Shown one piece after another: positions 1 through 5,601 of a DNA stretch of 5,904 bases (positions within the stretch are counted from its first letter, which is position 1; each line of letters opens with the position of its first letter). Source of the DNA: Tectiglobus sp039183375 (GTDB lineage Bacteria; Pseudomonadota; Alphaproteobacteria; Rhizobiales; Hyphomicrobiaceae). The translations under genes were made by a program, and so were the position numbers. The DNA lies in contig JBCDBQ010000485.1 of assembly GCA_039183375.1 (NCBI GenBank), forward strand, positions 1 through 5,904. The letters are read 5' to 3'. Under the pieces are notes generated by a model that did no database searches, was not told the DNA's origin, and saw only the letters and a program-made list of their open reading frames with translations.

Positions 1-2
1 AA

Positions 3-110
3 TACATCGAAAGCTCAATTGACGTGATCATCCATGCCGCGCGCCATGCAGGCGACCGCGGGATCACGGAATTCTATTTGCCCGGACAGACGGGAGGAAA
101 CGCAACATGA
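3..110 (+). CDS. virB11: VirB11-type T4SS ATPase, C-terminal end only (5' partial)
   Basis: The frame opening at base 3 is read through to a TGA and gives 35 residues, including SIDVIIHAARHAGDRGITEF. This matches the last conserved block of VirB11-family hexameric traffic ATPases, which energise pilus assembly and substrate transfer at the cytoplasmic face of the type IV secretion channel. The Walker A/B and His boxes lie upstream of the window, so the call rests on this short tail together with context: a VirB6 gene follows in the same operon. The stop overlaps the next start as ATGA, indicating translational coupling. No start is visible. Confidence 0.75.
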   Translation, partial: YIESSIDVIIHAARHAGDRGITEFYLPGQTGGNAT

Positions 111-316
111 AGACCTTTGAACACGAAGTCCTGACGTTTGATGCCAGCGACAAGAAGGGTTTCGAGACGATGAAGAGTACTTTGTCGACCTGGGGTGATG
201 CGGGATTTGAAGTCGTGTCCGTCGTCGGATCCTCGGTCAACGCTTCATACTTCACAGTGTTCCTGAAACGCCCACGGTCGGCAGATGAACCATTCGCTGA
301 GGAGACTGGAACATGA
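107..316 (+). CDS. Small DUF4177-like protein in T4SS operon
   Basis: This is a 69-residue soluble protein with no signal peptide or membrane segment. The block from KTFEHEV through GFETMKSTLSTWGDAGFEVVSVVG to YFTVFLKRP (about residues 2-55) has the layout of DUF4177 proteins: an opening beta strand, a helix, a G-x-E-hhSVVG strand and a closing hhVFLKR strand. The role of that family is unknown. The start at 107 is supported by GGAGG at 93-97 and by the ATGA overlap with the VirB11 stop. Its own stop overlaps the next start in the same way, so it is embedded in the secretion operon and probably made in step with it. An accessory or regulatory role in secretion is only inferred from position. 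Confidence 0.75.
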   Translation: MKTFEHEVLTFDASDKKGFETMKSTLSTWGDAGFEVVSVVGSSVNASYFTVFLKRPRSADEPFAEETGT

Positions 317-717
317 TGTTCAACAGGTTTGCCTTGGCACTTGCGATTGTCCTCTCCGGTGGCCCGGCAAAGGCGCAACTTGTTTCAGAATCCGGAGACG
401 AACTCTTGGTTTGCCCGGACCGTCCACCTGAACCCGCATTGGTATCCAATATGGGTTTGAAAGAGTCGCACAAGGCCATCCTCATTCAGCGGATGTATCG
501 TGCGACCTCGTATGTCGCGATACTGGAAACTGGAGAGTGCTCCTGCGCGAACCGTTTTCCAGCCTGGGACACAGTGGTGGAGTACTATCTGGCGAATTAC
601 GCCCGGCTCGAAACCCGTTTTGAAGTACAGGAGCGTACCAAACACTACCGGGGCTCTATTGATCAGAACAGGTCAGCAGTTCGGGATCTTTGCATTGCGC
701 AAGACAACTGGGACTGA
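313..717 (+). CDS. Secreted four-cysteine T4SS-associated protein, function unknown
   Basis: This 134-residue protein begins with a typical Sec signal peptide: Arg5, a hydrophobic core at 6-17, and a likely cleavage after AKA at residue 21. The mature part is predicted to be periplasmic. It holds four cysteines (34, 76, 78, 127), including a CSC pair just before RFPAWDTVVEYYLANYA, which could form disulfides. There is no lipobox, so it is not a clear VirB7 lipoprotein. A helical stretch runs from about 84 to 125. I do not recognise the family. Its place between VirB11 and VirB6 suggests a small periplasmic partner of the channel, in the position some T4SS operons give to VirB5- or VirB7-like proteins; this is inference. 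GGAG at 301-304 serves the start. ATG ATG at 313/316 leaves one codon of ambiguity. Confidence 0.75.
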   Translation: MMFNRFALALAIVLSGGPAKAQLVSESGDELLVCPDRPPEPALVSNMGLKESHKAILIQRMYRATSYVAILETGECSCANRFPAWDTVVEYYLANYARLETRFEVQERTKHYRGSIDQNRSAVRDLCIAQDNWD

Positions 718-720
718 TCG

Positions 721-1821
721 ATGAGCATAGTCACCTTCTTTGTCGAAACGGCGGATGGTTTTCTCGAAGATGCGGCGGAGACCCAATTTGGCGCAGTAGC
801 GTCAACGGTAGGCAGCATCCTTCTGGTCTCGATCACACTCTTGGTCATCCTCGTAATTGTCAACATGGCGTTTCAGGTGCGCTCAATGGACGGCCGAACT
901 GCTTTCTGGTTAGGGGTGAAACTTGTGCTCGTCGGCGTGTTCGCCACGAATTGGGTCCAGTTCAATGCCTTCGCGACAGCCATTCTGAACGGGCTCGACA
1001 GTATCGCTGGCTCATTGGTGGCCGCGGTTGGTGGTGGCGCTCCAGGACCCTCCGGCACATTCGCTGAGGAGTTCGACGCCATCATTGCCGAGTTTGCCGC
1101 GTACCTAAACTCAATTGGCGACGGCATGCATTGGATGGCCGGCGCCGTCATGGGAGTTGTCGGTACAGTTTTGCTGTCGCTGCTTGGTGGACTTGCAGCA
1201 TTCTTCCTTGTCGCATCCCGTTTGATGATTGCGCTGCTTGTCGGTCTCGCGCCGATCATGATCTTCCTTACGCTGTTTGACGTCACAAAAGACTACTTTG
1301 CACGATGGTTGTCCGCGCTGATCTCGTTTTCCATCTACCCGATCGTGATCGCTGGGGTCTTTGCGACAATAATCGGCGTTTCCGACTCTTTGATCCGAGA
1401 GCTGGGCGACCCTGAAGGGGCATCTACAATTGGGGCGGTGGTACCCTTCTTCATGATGATCTTCATGGCCAAGGGGTTTGTCGTTGCGACGCCATTCCTA
1501 GTACGTGCGATCTCGGGGAATATTGTTATGCCAGCACTATCAGGGGGCCTCGGAGGGGTCTACGCCTTCAGTAGAGCCGCCGCCGGTAGTCAGCAAGCAT
1601 ACAACCGTTATCAAGTCGGAACAGCATCTGCCATCGAATACGCGGCACTACGCGGTCGGCAAATGTTGGGCATTCAAAACCTCTCCGGGAGAACGGGCTT
1701 TCCACAGTCAGCAAACAATTCTGCCCCCGCTAACCCCAATCCTCCGTCGACGGGTACAGCGGCTCGCATGGAGGCTCAGAAAGCCCGTGCTCAGCGTTTG
1801 GCAGACGCTAAGAAAAGTTAG
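721..1821 (+). CDS. virB6: VirB6/TrbL-family T4SS inner-membrane channel protein
   Basis: This is a 366-residue polytopic membrane protein, a usual length for the VirB6/TrbL family. Predicted membrane segments lie at about 29-52, 62-82, 139-165, 167-187, 197-221 and 237-258. The family signature is the block at 174-200: VGLAPIMIFLTLFD, then a charged turn, then the conserved Trp196 in RWLSAL. A Gly/Pro-rich loop (103-113) separates the N-terminal helices from the rest. The C-terminal 80 residues are polar, Ala/Gln/Lys-rich and presumably cytoplasmic. VirB6 helps form the inner-membrane passage through which substrates enter the channel. It starts three bases after the previous stop with only a weak GGGA upstream, so coupling to the upstream gene is likely. 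The ORF looks complete, ending in LADAKKS, so the insertion downstream did not truncate it. Confidence 0.9.
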   Translation: MSIVTFFVETADGFLEDAAETQFGAVASTVGSILLVSITLLVILVIVNMAFQVRSMDGRTAFWLGVKLVLVGVFATNWVQFNAFATAILNGLDSIAGSLVAAVGGGAPGPSGTFAEEFDAIIAEFAAYLNSIGDGMHWMAGAVMGVVGTVLLSLLGGLAAFFLVASRLMIALLVGLAPIMIFLTLFDVTKDYFARWLSALISFSIYPIVIAGVFATIIGVSDSLIRELGDPEGASTIGAVVPFFMMIFMAKGFVVATPFLVRAISGNIVMPALSGGLGGVYAFSRAAAGSQQAYNRYQVGTASAIEYAALRGRQMLGIQNLSGRTGFPQSANNSAPANPNPPSTGTAARMEAQKARAQRLADAKKS

Positions 1822-1856
1822 ACCCGGAATTCTTCTTTGATTGTTGTCCCACTATC

Positions 1857-1860
1857 GAAC
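1857..1860 (+). other. Candidate IS91 target tetranucleotide (GAAC)
   Basis: IS91-family elements are known to insert next to GAAC or CAAG (GTTC/CTTG on the other strand), with the tetranucleotide abutting the origin end and no target duplication. The only GAAC between the virB6 stop and the first hairpin of the stretch lies here, 36 bases after the virB6 stop. It reads GTTC in the transposase orientation. If it is the junction, the element begins at 1861. A four-base match is weak on its own, and the IS end sequence was not recognised. Confidence 0.3.
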
Positions 1861-1924
1861 TATTGCGGAAGCAGACCTTGAAACGACTTGCGGCGAATGA
1901 CTGCTTAGATGAAGATTTTCTGAT

Positions 1925-1969
1925 GCGGGCCAGAGTGCAGTGTTTTGGCTTGGCCGGACTGTGGCCCGC
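1925..1969. repeat. Imperfect inverted repeat (12 of 14 bp)
   Basis: The left arm at 1925-1938 begins GCGGGCCA, and the right arm at 1956-1969 ends TGGCCCGC. The outer eight pairs are perfect and 12 of 14 pair overall, around a 17-base loop. No T-run follows on either strand, so it is not a standard intrinsic terminator. It may be an IS-end structure or part of an older intergenic repeat. Confidence 0.5.
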
Positions 1970-2192
1970 GTTGGAAAATCTCTCAGGGAGGAAGCCGCGG
2001 GGGCTGGGTGGTGTCTATGGGGAAAGAGTGCTGTCGGTTGGGTCTGTTACTGCATCGGATGCGCTGTTGTTTAGACTGAAGGTGGCTGTTTTGGCGTTCC
2101 GCGAGAGCGTTTGCCCCGGGTTCAATCCGTGTTGCCGTTGGTTTGCAGGTTTTGTGCGATCTGCCGGATCGCTGAGCATAAGGGGGGTTTGG

Positions 2193-2214
2193 CCGGTGTG
2201 GCTGAGCCAACCGG
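2193..2214. repeat. Strong bulged hairpin 3' of the transposase
   Basis: CCGGT (2193-2197) pairs with ACCGG (2210-2214), and TGGC (2199-2202) pairs with GCCA (2206-2209). A single bulged G sits at 2198 and the loop is TGA. This makes a nine-pair stem 31 bases beyond the transposase stop. On the - strand it is followed by C-rich sequence, not T, so it is unlikely to be a Rho-independent terminator. A hairpin in this position fits the folded recognition structure expected near an IS91 origin end; that role is inferred. Confidence 0.5.
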
Positions 2215-2245
2215 TATTCGTCGGTAGAGATGAACGGGCAATCGG

Positions 2246-3439
2246 TCATGCGGCCTGTTTCCTTGGTGGAGCACGGGATCGTGGAACCTGCCCGCGTTTG
2301 AAGGTCTCGATGATGAGCATTGTACCGCCGCAACATGGGCATGGCTCACGCAGTGTGAGTGGAGCGGGATCGTCGTTGGGCGGTGGTTCTTGCTCTGGTG
2401 CGCTTGCCCCAATCAAGGCGCGGACCTTTGCAATATTGGTTTTCCGTTGCGTGGAGGCCAGCATGCCATAGTGCCGGATCCGGTGGAATCCGTCAGGCAG
2501 AACATGCATGAGAAAGCGGCGGATGAACTCGTCCGTTGTCAGGCGCATCACCTTCATTCGGTCCCCTGACTTGATGCGATAATCCTTCCAGCGGAATGAA
2601 ACGGTGTTGGCGTCGGCGCTGACCAGGCGGCTGTTCGAGATGGCGACGCGATGGGTGTATCGGCTGAGATAGGCCAGCACCGCCTCGGGTCCGCCGAAGG
2701 GCGGTTTGGCGTAGACCACCCATTCGGTTTTGCGGAACGGGTCGAGCCATGCAGCAAAGGACTTGGCATCCACCAGTCCGCTCAGGTCGCCGAAGAATGC
2801 GAGTTCTCCTGCGCGGTGCAGCGCCATGAGCCCTTCGATGAACAGCCGCCGGAACAACCGGGACAGCACGCGGACATGCAGAAAGAACCCTGGCTTGCAA
2901 CTGATCCACCTTGTGCCATCCAGTGACAGACCACCACCAGGAACGATCATGTGAATGTGGGGATGATGCGTCAGCGCAGATCCCCAGGTATGCAGCACAC
3001 TGGTCATGCCGACACGAGCACCCATGCGTTTGGGATCAACGGCGATGGTCATCACGGTCTCGGCGGACGCCCGGAACAGCAGGCCGTAGACCGCCCGCTT
3101 GTTCCAGAGGGCGATGCGGGCAATCTCAGCTGGCAGGGTGAAGACCACATGGAAATACTCGACCGGCAGCAGGTCCTCGGCACGCGCCTCCATCCAGTCG
3201 CGCGCGGCCGGTCCCTGGCATTTGGGGCAGTGCCGGTTCTTGCAGCTGTTGTACGCAATGTGCTGATGATCACACTTCGTGCAGGTCGCCACATGCCCGC
3301 CGAGCGCCTCGGTCCGGCAGGCTTCTATCGCCGACATCGCCTTGAGCTGGCTCAGGCTGACATGCCCTGCATTGGCCCGCCGCCACGCGTGACCATGCTT
3401 GCGGAATATGTCAGCAATCTCCAGCCTTGCGCGCGGCAA
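2246..3439 (-). CDS. tnpA: IS91-family HUH rolling-circle transposase
   Basis: This 397-residue protein is close to IS91 TnpA in size. The N-terminal zinc-binding region (IS91 Zn-finger type) shows Cys41, Cys53, Cys56, Cys66, Cys71 and Cys74, within CTKC and the NRHCPKC motif. The HUH metal-binding motif is HPHIHMIVPGGG (159-170; His161 and His163). The nucleophile region is YLSRYTHRVAISN (257-269), with Tyr261 the likely catalytic tyrosine and Tyr257 close by. A second cysteine cluster, CPCCGG, lies at 367-372. The enzyme nicks one strand at the origin end and drives rolling-circle transfer. The start is TTG at 3439: PRARLEIADIFRKHG matches the usual N-terminus and there is no in-frame ATG nearby. 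It begins 10 bases after the recombinase stop, with GAGG in the overlap region, so coupling to the recombinase is likely. It appears intact. Confidence 0.93.
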   Translation of the reverse strand: MPRARLEIADIFRKHGHAWRRANAGHVSLSQLKAMSAIEACRTEALGGHVATCTKCDHQHIAYNSCKNRHCPKCQGPAARDWMEARAEDLLPVEYFHVVFTLPAEIARIALWNKRAVYGLLFRASAETVMTIAVDPKRMGARVGMTSVLHTWGSALTHHPHIHMIVPGGGLSLDGTRWISCKPGFFLHVRVLSRLFRRLFIEGLMALHRAGELAFFGDLSGLVDAKSFAAWLDPFRKTEWVVYAKPPFGGPEAVLAYLSRYTHRVAISNSRLVSADANTVSFRWKDYRIKSGDRMKVMRLTTDEFIRRFLMHVLPDGFHRIRHYGMLASTQRKTNIAKVRALIGASAPEQEPPPNDDPAPLTLREPCPCCGGTMLIIETFKRGQVPRSRAPPRKQAA

Positions 3440-3449
3440 GGCCCGCGCC

Positions 3450-4337
3450 TCACCCCGGTCGCTTTTTGCGGGTCTGGAGGTTCAACTGCTTGAGGGCCTC
3501 GAACGGGCTAGTCGTATCTCGGATCATCTTGGTGGCGACTTTGGTATATTGGGCGGTGGTCGTCAGTTTGGCATGACCCAGCAGCACCTGGATGACCCGC
3601 ACATCCGTCCCCGCTTCCAAGAGATGGGTGGCAAAGCTGTGCCGCAGTGTGTGCAGCGTTGCGGGCTTGTTGATCCCGGCCATGCGTTTGGCCGATGTGA
3701 AAGCCCGGTTGAGTTGACGCGGTGAAATCGGATTGATCTTGGGTTTACCCGGAAACAGCCATCCTTCGGGCCGTGCCTCGCACCAGTAGTCCCGCAGAAG
3801 ATCGAGCAGATCGGACGACAGCATGACCTTGCGATCCTTACGTCCCTTGCCCTGAACGACATGGATGAGCATCCGGTCGCTATCGATATCGCTCGTGGTG
3901 AGATTGCAAACCTCGGAAGCTCTCAAACCTGCACCATAGGAAATGCTGAGCGCGGCACGGTACTTAAGCCCAGGCCCGGGTGCTACCGCCAGAAGCTCGG
4001 AAACTTCCTCGGCGCTGAGCACTGCGGGCAGTTTGCGCGGCTGAGTGCGGAACTGCATGTACCGCTTCATCTCCTCGCGACCACAGGTCATCGAGAAAAA
4101 GAAGCGCAGGGCGGTGATGCGCGCGTTGTAGACCGAGGGCGTGACCCCGGTATCCGTCATGTGAAGCTGGTATGCGCGAAGCTCTTCCGTCGTCGCCGTA
4201 TCGGGTGACCGCCCCAGAAACTCGGCGAAATCCTTCACCGCCCGGATATGCGCTCGTTGAGATTGCTGCCCCAGACCCCGAATACGCATATCCTCAATCA
4301 TCCGCTCCCGAAGCGGTGTTGTTCTCTCCTCTGTCAT
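3450..4337 (-). CDS. Tyrosine recombinase/integrase carried by the IS91-family element
   Basis: This is a 295-residue phage-integrase-family enzyme. The N-terminal SAM-like/core-binding domain covers about 8-95 and the catalytic domain about 105-275. All active-site residues are visible: Arg139 (GAGLRASEV), Lys164 (QGKGRKDR), His229 and Arg232 (HTLRHSF), His255 (LLGHAKLTTT) and nucleophile Tyr264 (AQYTKV). Length and motifs are XerC/XerD-like. The ATG at 4337 is preferred over an upstream in-frame TTG at 4370, because a perfect AGGAGG (complement of 4343-4348) lies five bases before it. The transposase follows immediately on the same strand, so the two form one operon. Some IS91-family elements are known to carry such a recombinase; it may resolve circular intermediates, but the role here is inferred. 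It is not a housekeeping Xer, given its position. Confidence 0.92.
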   Translation of the reverse strand: MTEERTTPLRERMIEDMRIRGLGQQSQRAHIRAVKDFAEFLGRSPDTATTEELRAYQLHMTDTGVTPSVYNARITALRFFFSMTCGREEMKRYMQFRTQPRKLPAVLSAEEVSELLAVAPGPGLKYRAALSISYGAGLRASEVCNLTTSDIDSDRMLIHVVQGKGRKDRKVMLSSDLLDLLRDYWCEARPEGWLFPGKPKINPISPRQLNRAFTSAKRMAGINKPATLHTLRHSFATHLLEAGTDVRVIQVLLGHAKLTTTAQYTKVATKMIRDTTSPFEALKQLNLQTRKKRPG

Positions 4338-4342
4338 TGGAA

Positions 4343-4348
4343 CCTCCT
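4343..4348 (-). promoter_or_regulatory. Perfect Shine-Dalgarno of the recombinase
   Basis: The complement reads AGGAGG, five bases upstream of the ATG at 4337. It decides the start codon and argues against the longer TTG-initiated reading frame. Confidence 0.8.
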
Positions 4349-4446
4349 GTGTCGACTGAGAAAGCCCCAATCGTCAAACAGGTCAGCAAGATCGCAAAAT
4401 ACGTCGGTCCATCAAGTTGAGATCAACACCAGCCACAAGCGCCATT

Positions 4447-4460
4447 GCCGCGCGAGCGGC
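4447..4460. repeat. Perfect 5-bp hairpin with GCGA loop, upstream of the recombinase
   Basis: GCCGC (4447-4451) and GCGGC (4456-4460) enclose the loop GCGA. It lies in the 170-base gene-free stretch between the recombinase start and the marR stop, where the terminator end of the IS91 element should be. No T-run follows on either strand. It may be the ter-end structure of the element or a weak end signal for marR; neither is proven. Confidence 0.35.
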
Positions 4461-4510
4461 TTCGTCCATGAGCCCAAACTTCCAGATGCTGCAGTTGGAA
4501 CGAACGGCCG

Positions 4511-4942
4511 CTAGTCGGCAGTCCTTTGGCTGAGGGCTCGCTCCAACAAATCCCTCAGCACCCGCTCTTCAGCCTTAGAAATTGGCGTTAGAATTTCGCC
4601 AATTGTTTCCGCGACAACACTTTTGAGTTCATCGACTACGCGTTCTCCAGCCGTCGTTAACGAAACGAGTGTTACCCTTGCATCGTTGGGCGACACTTGT
4701 CGTTCGACCAAGCCCTTCATTTCCAGCGACCTTATCGTCCGCGTCATCTGAGACTTGTCGCGCGCCACCTGTTTTGTCAGCTCGTGCAAGCTTGGGCATC
4801 CCATGTCCGAAAGTGTCAGCAGTATAATGCCGCCACCGGGGCCTACCTTTTCTGTGTCAAAGGAATGCGATTTGGACTGAAGTCCAAAATGTATGCGCCG
4901 CATGAAGCGGTCGATCAATAGAGCGAGTTCAGCGTCTTGCAT
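4511..4942 (-). CDS. MarR-family transcriptional regulator
   Basis: This 143-residue protein is the usual size for MarR regulators, which are homodimeric winged-helix DNA-binding proteins, often ligand-responsive repressors. The winged helix covers about 38-95: SLHELTKQVARD leads into the recognition helix KSQMTRTIRSLEMKGLVER (63-81), then the wing with NDARVTLVSLTTAGE (86-100), where the Asp-Ala-Arg is the family's conserved wing motif. The terminal helices (1-22 and 101-140) form the dimer interface. Only one cysteine (Cys49) is present, so OhrR-type two-cysteine sensing is not evident. GAGG, four bases before the ATG, supports the start. It is divergent from the membrane-protein gene at 5037, and the shared 94-base gap holds a large palindrome, which points to autoregulation and control of that gene. 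The stop lies at the edge of the IS region, but the C-terminus looks complete. Confidence 0.9.
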   Translation of the reverse strand: MQDAELALLIDRFMRRIHFGLQSKSHSFDTEKVGPGGGIILLTLSDMGCPSLHELTKQVARDKSQMTRTIRSLEMKGLVERQVSPNDARVTLVSLTTAGERVVDELKSVVAETIGEILTPISKAEERVLRDLLERALSQRTAD

Positions 4943-4951
4943 TAGACCTCA

Positions 4952-4999
4952 TTAGTTGACAAAGTCCACAAATCGTTAAAAGTGGACAGCATCAACTAA
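4952..4999. promoter_or_regulatory. Doubly nested inverted repeat, probable MarR operator
   Basis: The layout is TTAGTTGA, 4 bases, GTCCAC, 12 bases, GTGGAC, 4 bases, TCAACTAA. The two outer arms (8 bp, 4952-4959 and 4992-4999) and the two inner arms (6 bp, 4964-4969 and 4982-4987) are perfect and share one centre at 4975.5. Each half is also a near-palindrome of its own: GTTGAC-AAA-GTCCAC (4955-4969) and GTGGAC-AGC-ATCAAC (4982-4996), centred 27 bases apart. This fits two MarR-dimer sites in mirror arrangement between divergent genes. A TTGACA (-35-like) at 4956-4961 lies inside the first site, so binding would block transcription toward the membrane-protein gene. The matching -10 is not clear. 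Confidence 0.75.
4956..4982 (+). promoter_or_regulatory. Candidate promoter for the membrane-protein gene
   Basis: TTGACA at 4956-4961 is an exact sigma-70 -35 match. The best -10 is TAAAAG at 4977-4982 with a short 15-base spacer, so the call is weak. It overlaps the proposed operator, as expected for repression. Confidence 0.3.
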
Positions 5000-5036
5000 G
5001 TACCACGCAAACCCATGCAATAAAAAGGACTTTCAA

Positions 5037-5489
5037 ATGACCGAAGCGAACAAGCGACTCCTCAAAATATCGGCTGTGCTTTGGGTCATCTGGGGCTTGG
5101 TCCATATGTTCGCTGGTATCATGACAATCTTTCAGAATACCGCTGGGTCTGTTGCAGGGATCGCTGATGCTGTGGACCCGGCATTGCTTGCAGCAGAATA
5201 CCATCCGGCCGTTGGCGCAGTGTTAAACCAACACGGCTTTAACCTGCTCTGGATCGGAGCCTTCACTGTCATCGGCGGGGTGTTGATCTGGCGCCAGTCG
5301 GTCACGGCTATTTTCATGACAGGGATTGTCGGCTGGGTCACAGATGTTGGCTACTTCATCTTCATGGACTTAGGCGGGTTCGTGAACTTCGTGCCTGGAA
5401 CAGTGATGACAATCATCTCTTCGGCGGCCTTGGTCCTTAGTCTCTGGGCGTACTTCGCCGGAATGCGCCAAAATGATCGTAACGCGTAA
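5037..5489 (+). CDS. Four-helix integral membrane protein, function unknown, MarR-linked
   Basis: This 150-residue inner-membrane protein has four predicted membrane segments at about 10-32, 67-86, 88-110 and 117-141. A 35-residue loop (33-66) joins helices 1 and 2 and contains Asp, Glu and two His residues. Distinctive stretches are WVIWGLVHMFAGI in helix 1, GWVTDVGYFIFMDLGGFVNF around helix 3, and a short charged C-terminal tail. There is no signal-peptide cleavage site and no recognisable transporter or enzyme motif, so I do not assign a function. AAGGA at 5025-5029 gives a ribosome-binding site seven bases before the ATG. The gene is divergent from the MarR regulator across a palindromic operator, so it is probably its target; such targets often deal with toxic compounds or stress, but that is only a guess here. 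Confidence 0.85.
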   Translation: MTEANKRLLKISAVLWVIWGLVHMFAGIMTIFQNTAGSVAGIADAVDPALLAAEYHPAVGAVLNQHGFNLLWIGAFTVIGGVLIWRQSVTAIFMTGIVGWVTDVGYFIFMDLGGFVNFVPGTVMTIISSAALVLSLWAYFAGMRQNDRNA

Positions 5490-5497
5490 ATCCACTC

Positions 5498-5583
5498 AGC
5501 GGACATTCAGGCCCAATCACTAAACGGCAGCAAAGTCCCGCGATGCTGACCTTCGTACAAGGATCTTCAAAGGTCCGCTTTGA
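5498..5583. repeat. Inverted pair of a short degenerate motif downstream of the membrane-protein gene
   Basis: AGCGGAC at 5498-5504 and GTCCGCT at 5573-5579 are perfect inverted copies, 68 bases apart. They extend into the longer motifs AGCGGACATTC and AAAGGTCCGCTTTGA. Related GAA-N-G-N-C-N-GCT versions occur at 1896-1905 and 4502-4512. The 112-base gap holding the pair has no gene and no clear terminator. Confidence 0.4.
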
Positions 5584-5601
5584 TACTGGGTGGCCAGGCA
5601 T

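Larger units (their letters stand above)
1822..2245. other. Gene-free stretch between virB6 and the transposase: probable IS91 ori-side end
   Basis: I find no convincing gene in these 424 bases. A 202-codon + frame crosses it but runs on antisense into the transposase and has no family resemblance. The stretch contains a GAAC at 1857-1860, an imperfect inverted repeat at 1925-1969, a short AGCC/GGCT hairpin in G-rich sequence at 1993-2005, and a strong bulged hairpin at 2193-2214. Most of it is probably the non-coding end of the IS91-family element, because it lies downstream of the transposase stop, where I believe the replication-origin end of IS91 lies. The exact junction with old flanking DNA is not certain. 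Confidence 0.6.
1861..4510 (-). mobile_element. IS91-family element with companion tyrosine recombinase (ends approximate)
   Basis: The certain core is 2246-4348: recombinase ribosome-binding site, recombinase, transposase. The outer limits given are the widest plausible ones, from the candidate GAAC junction to the base before the marR stop. IS91 elements move by rolling-circle replication from an origin end to a terminator end, lack long terminal inverted repeats and make no target duplication, so ends cannot be read from repeats. Both genes are intact, so the element may be active. The total of about 2.6 kb equals a 1.8-kb IS91 plus one extra gene. Confidence 0.7.

Noticed and set aside
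873..1286. 137-codon - strand frame within virB6
   Set aside because: It is antisense to a well-supported membrane protein and shows no features of its own.
2193..2214. Rho-independent terminator for the transposase operon
   Set aside because: The stem is good, but the following - strand sequence is C/A-rich with no T-run.
1863..2471. 202-codon + strand open frame after virB6
   Set aside because: It has no family features, its composition is odd (Gly/Ser/Cys/Trp-rich), and its last 226 bases are antisense to the clear IS91 transposase. It also runs through several hairpins.
2651..3493. Long + strand open frames opposite the transposase
   Set aside because: These are shadows of the transposase, which has complete zinc-finger, HUH and Tyr motifs on the - strand.
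4338..4370. Eleven-residue N-terminal extension of the recombinase from a TTG
   Set aside because: The perfect AGGAGG five bases before the ATG at 4337 lies inside this extension and marks the later start.
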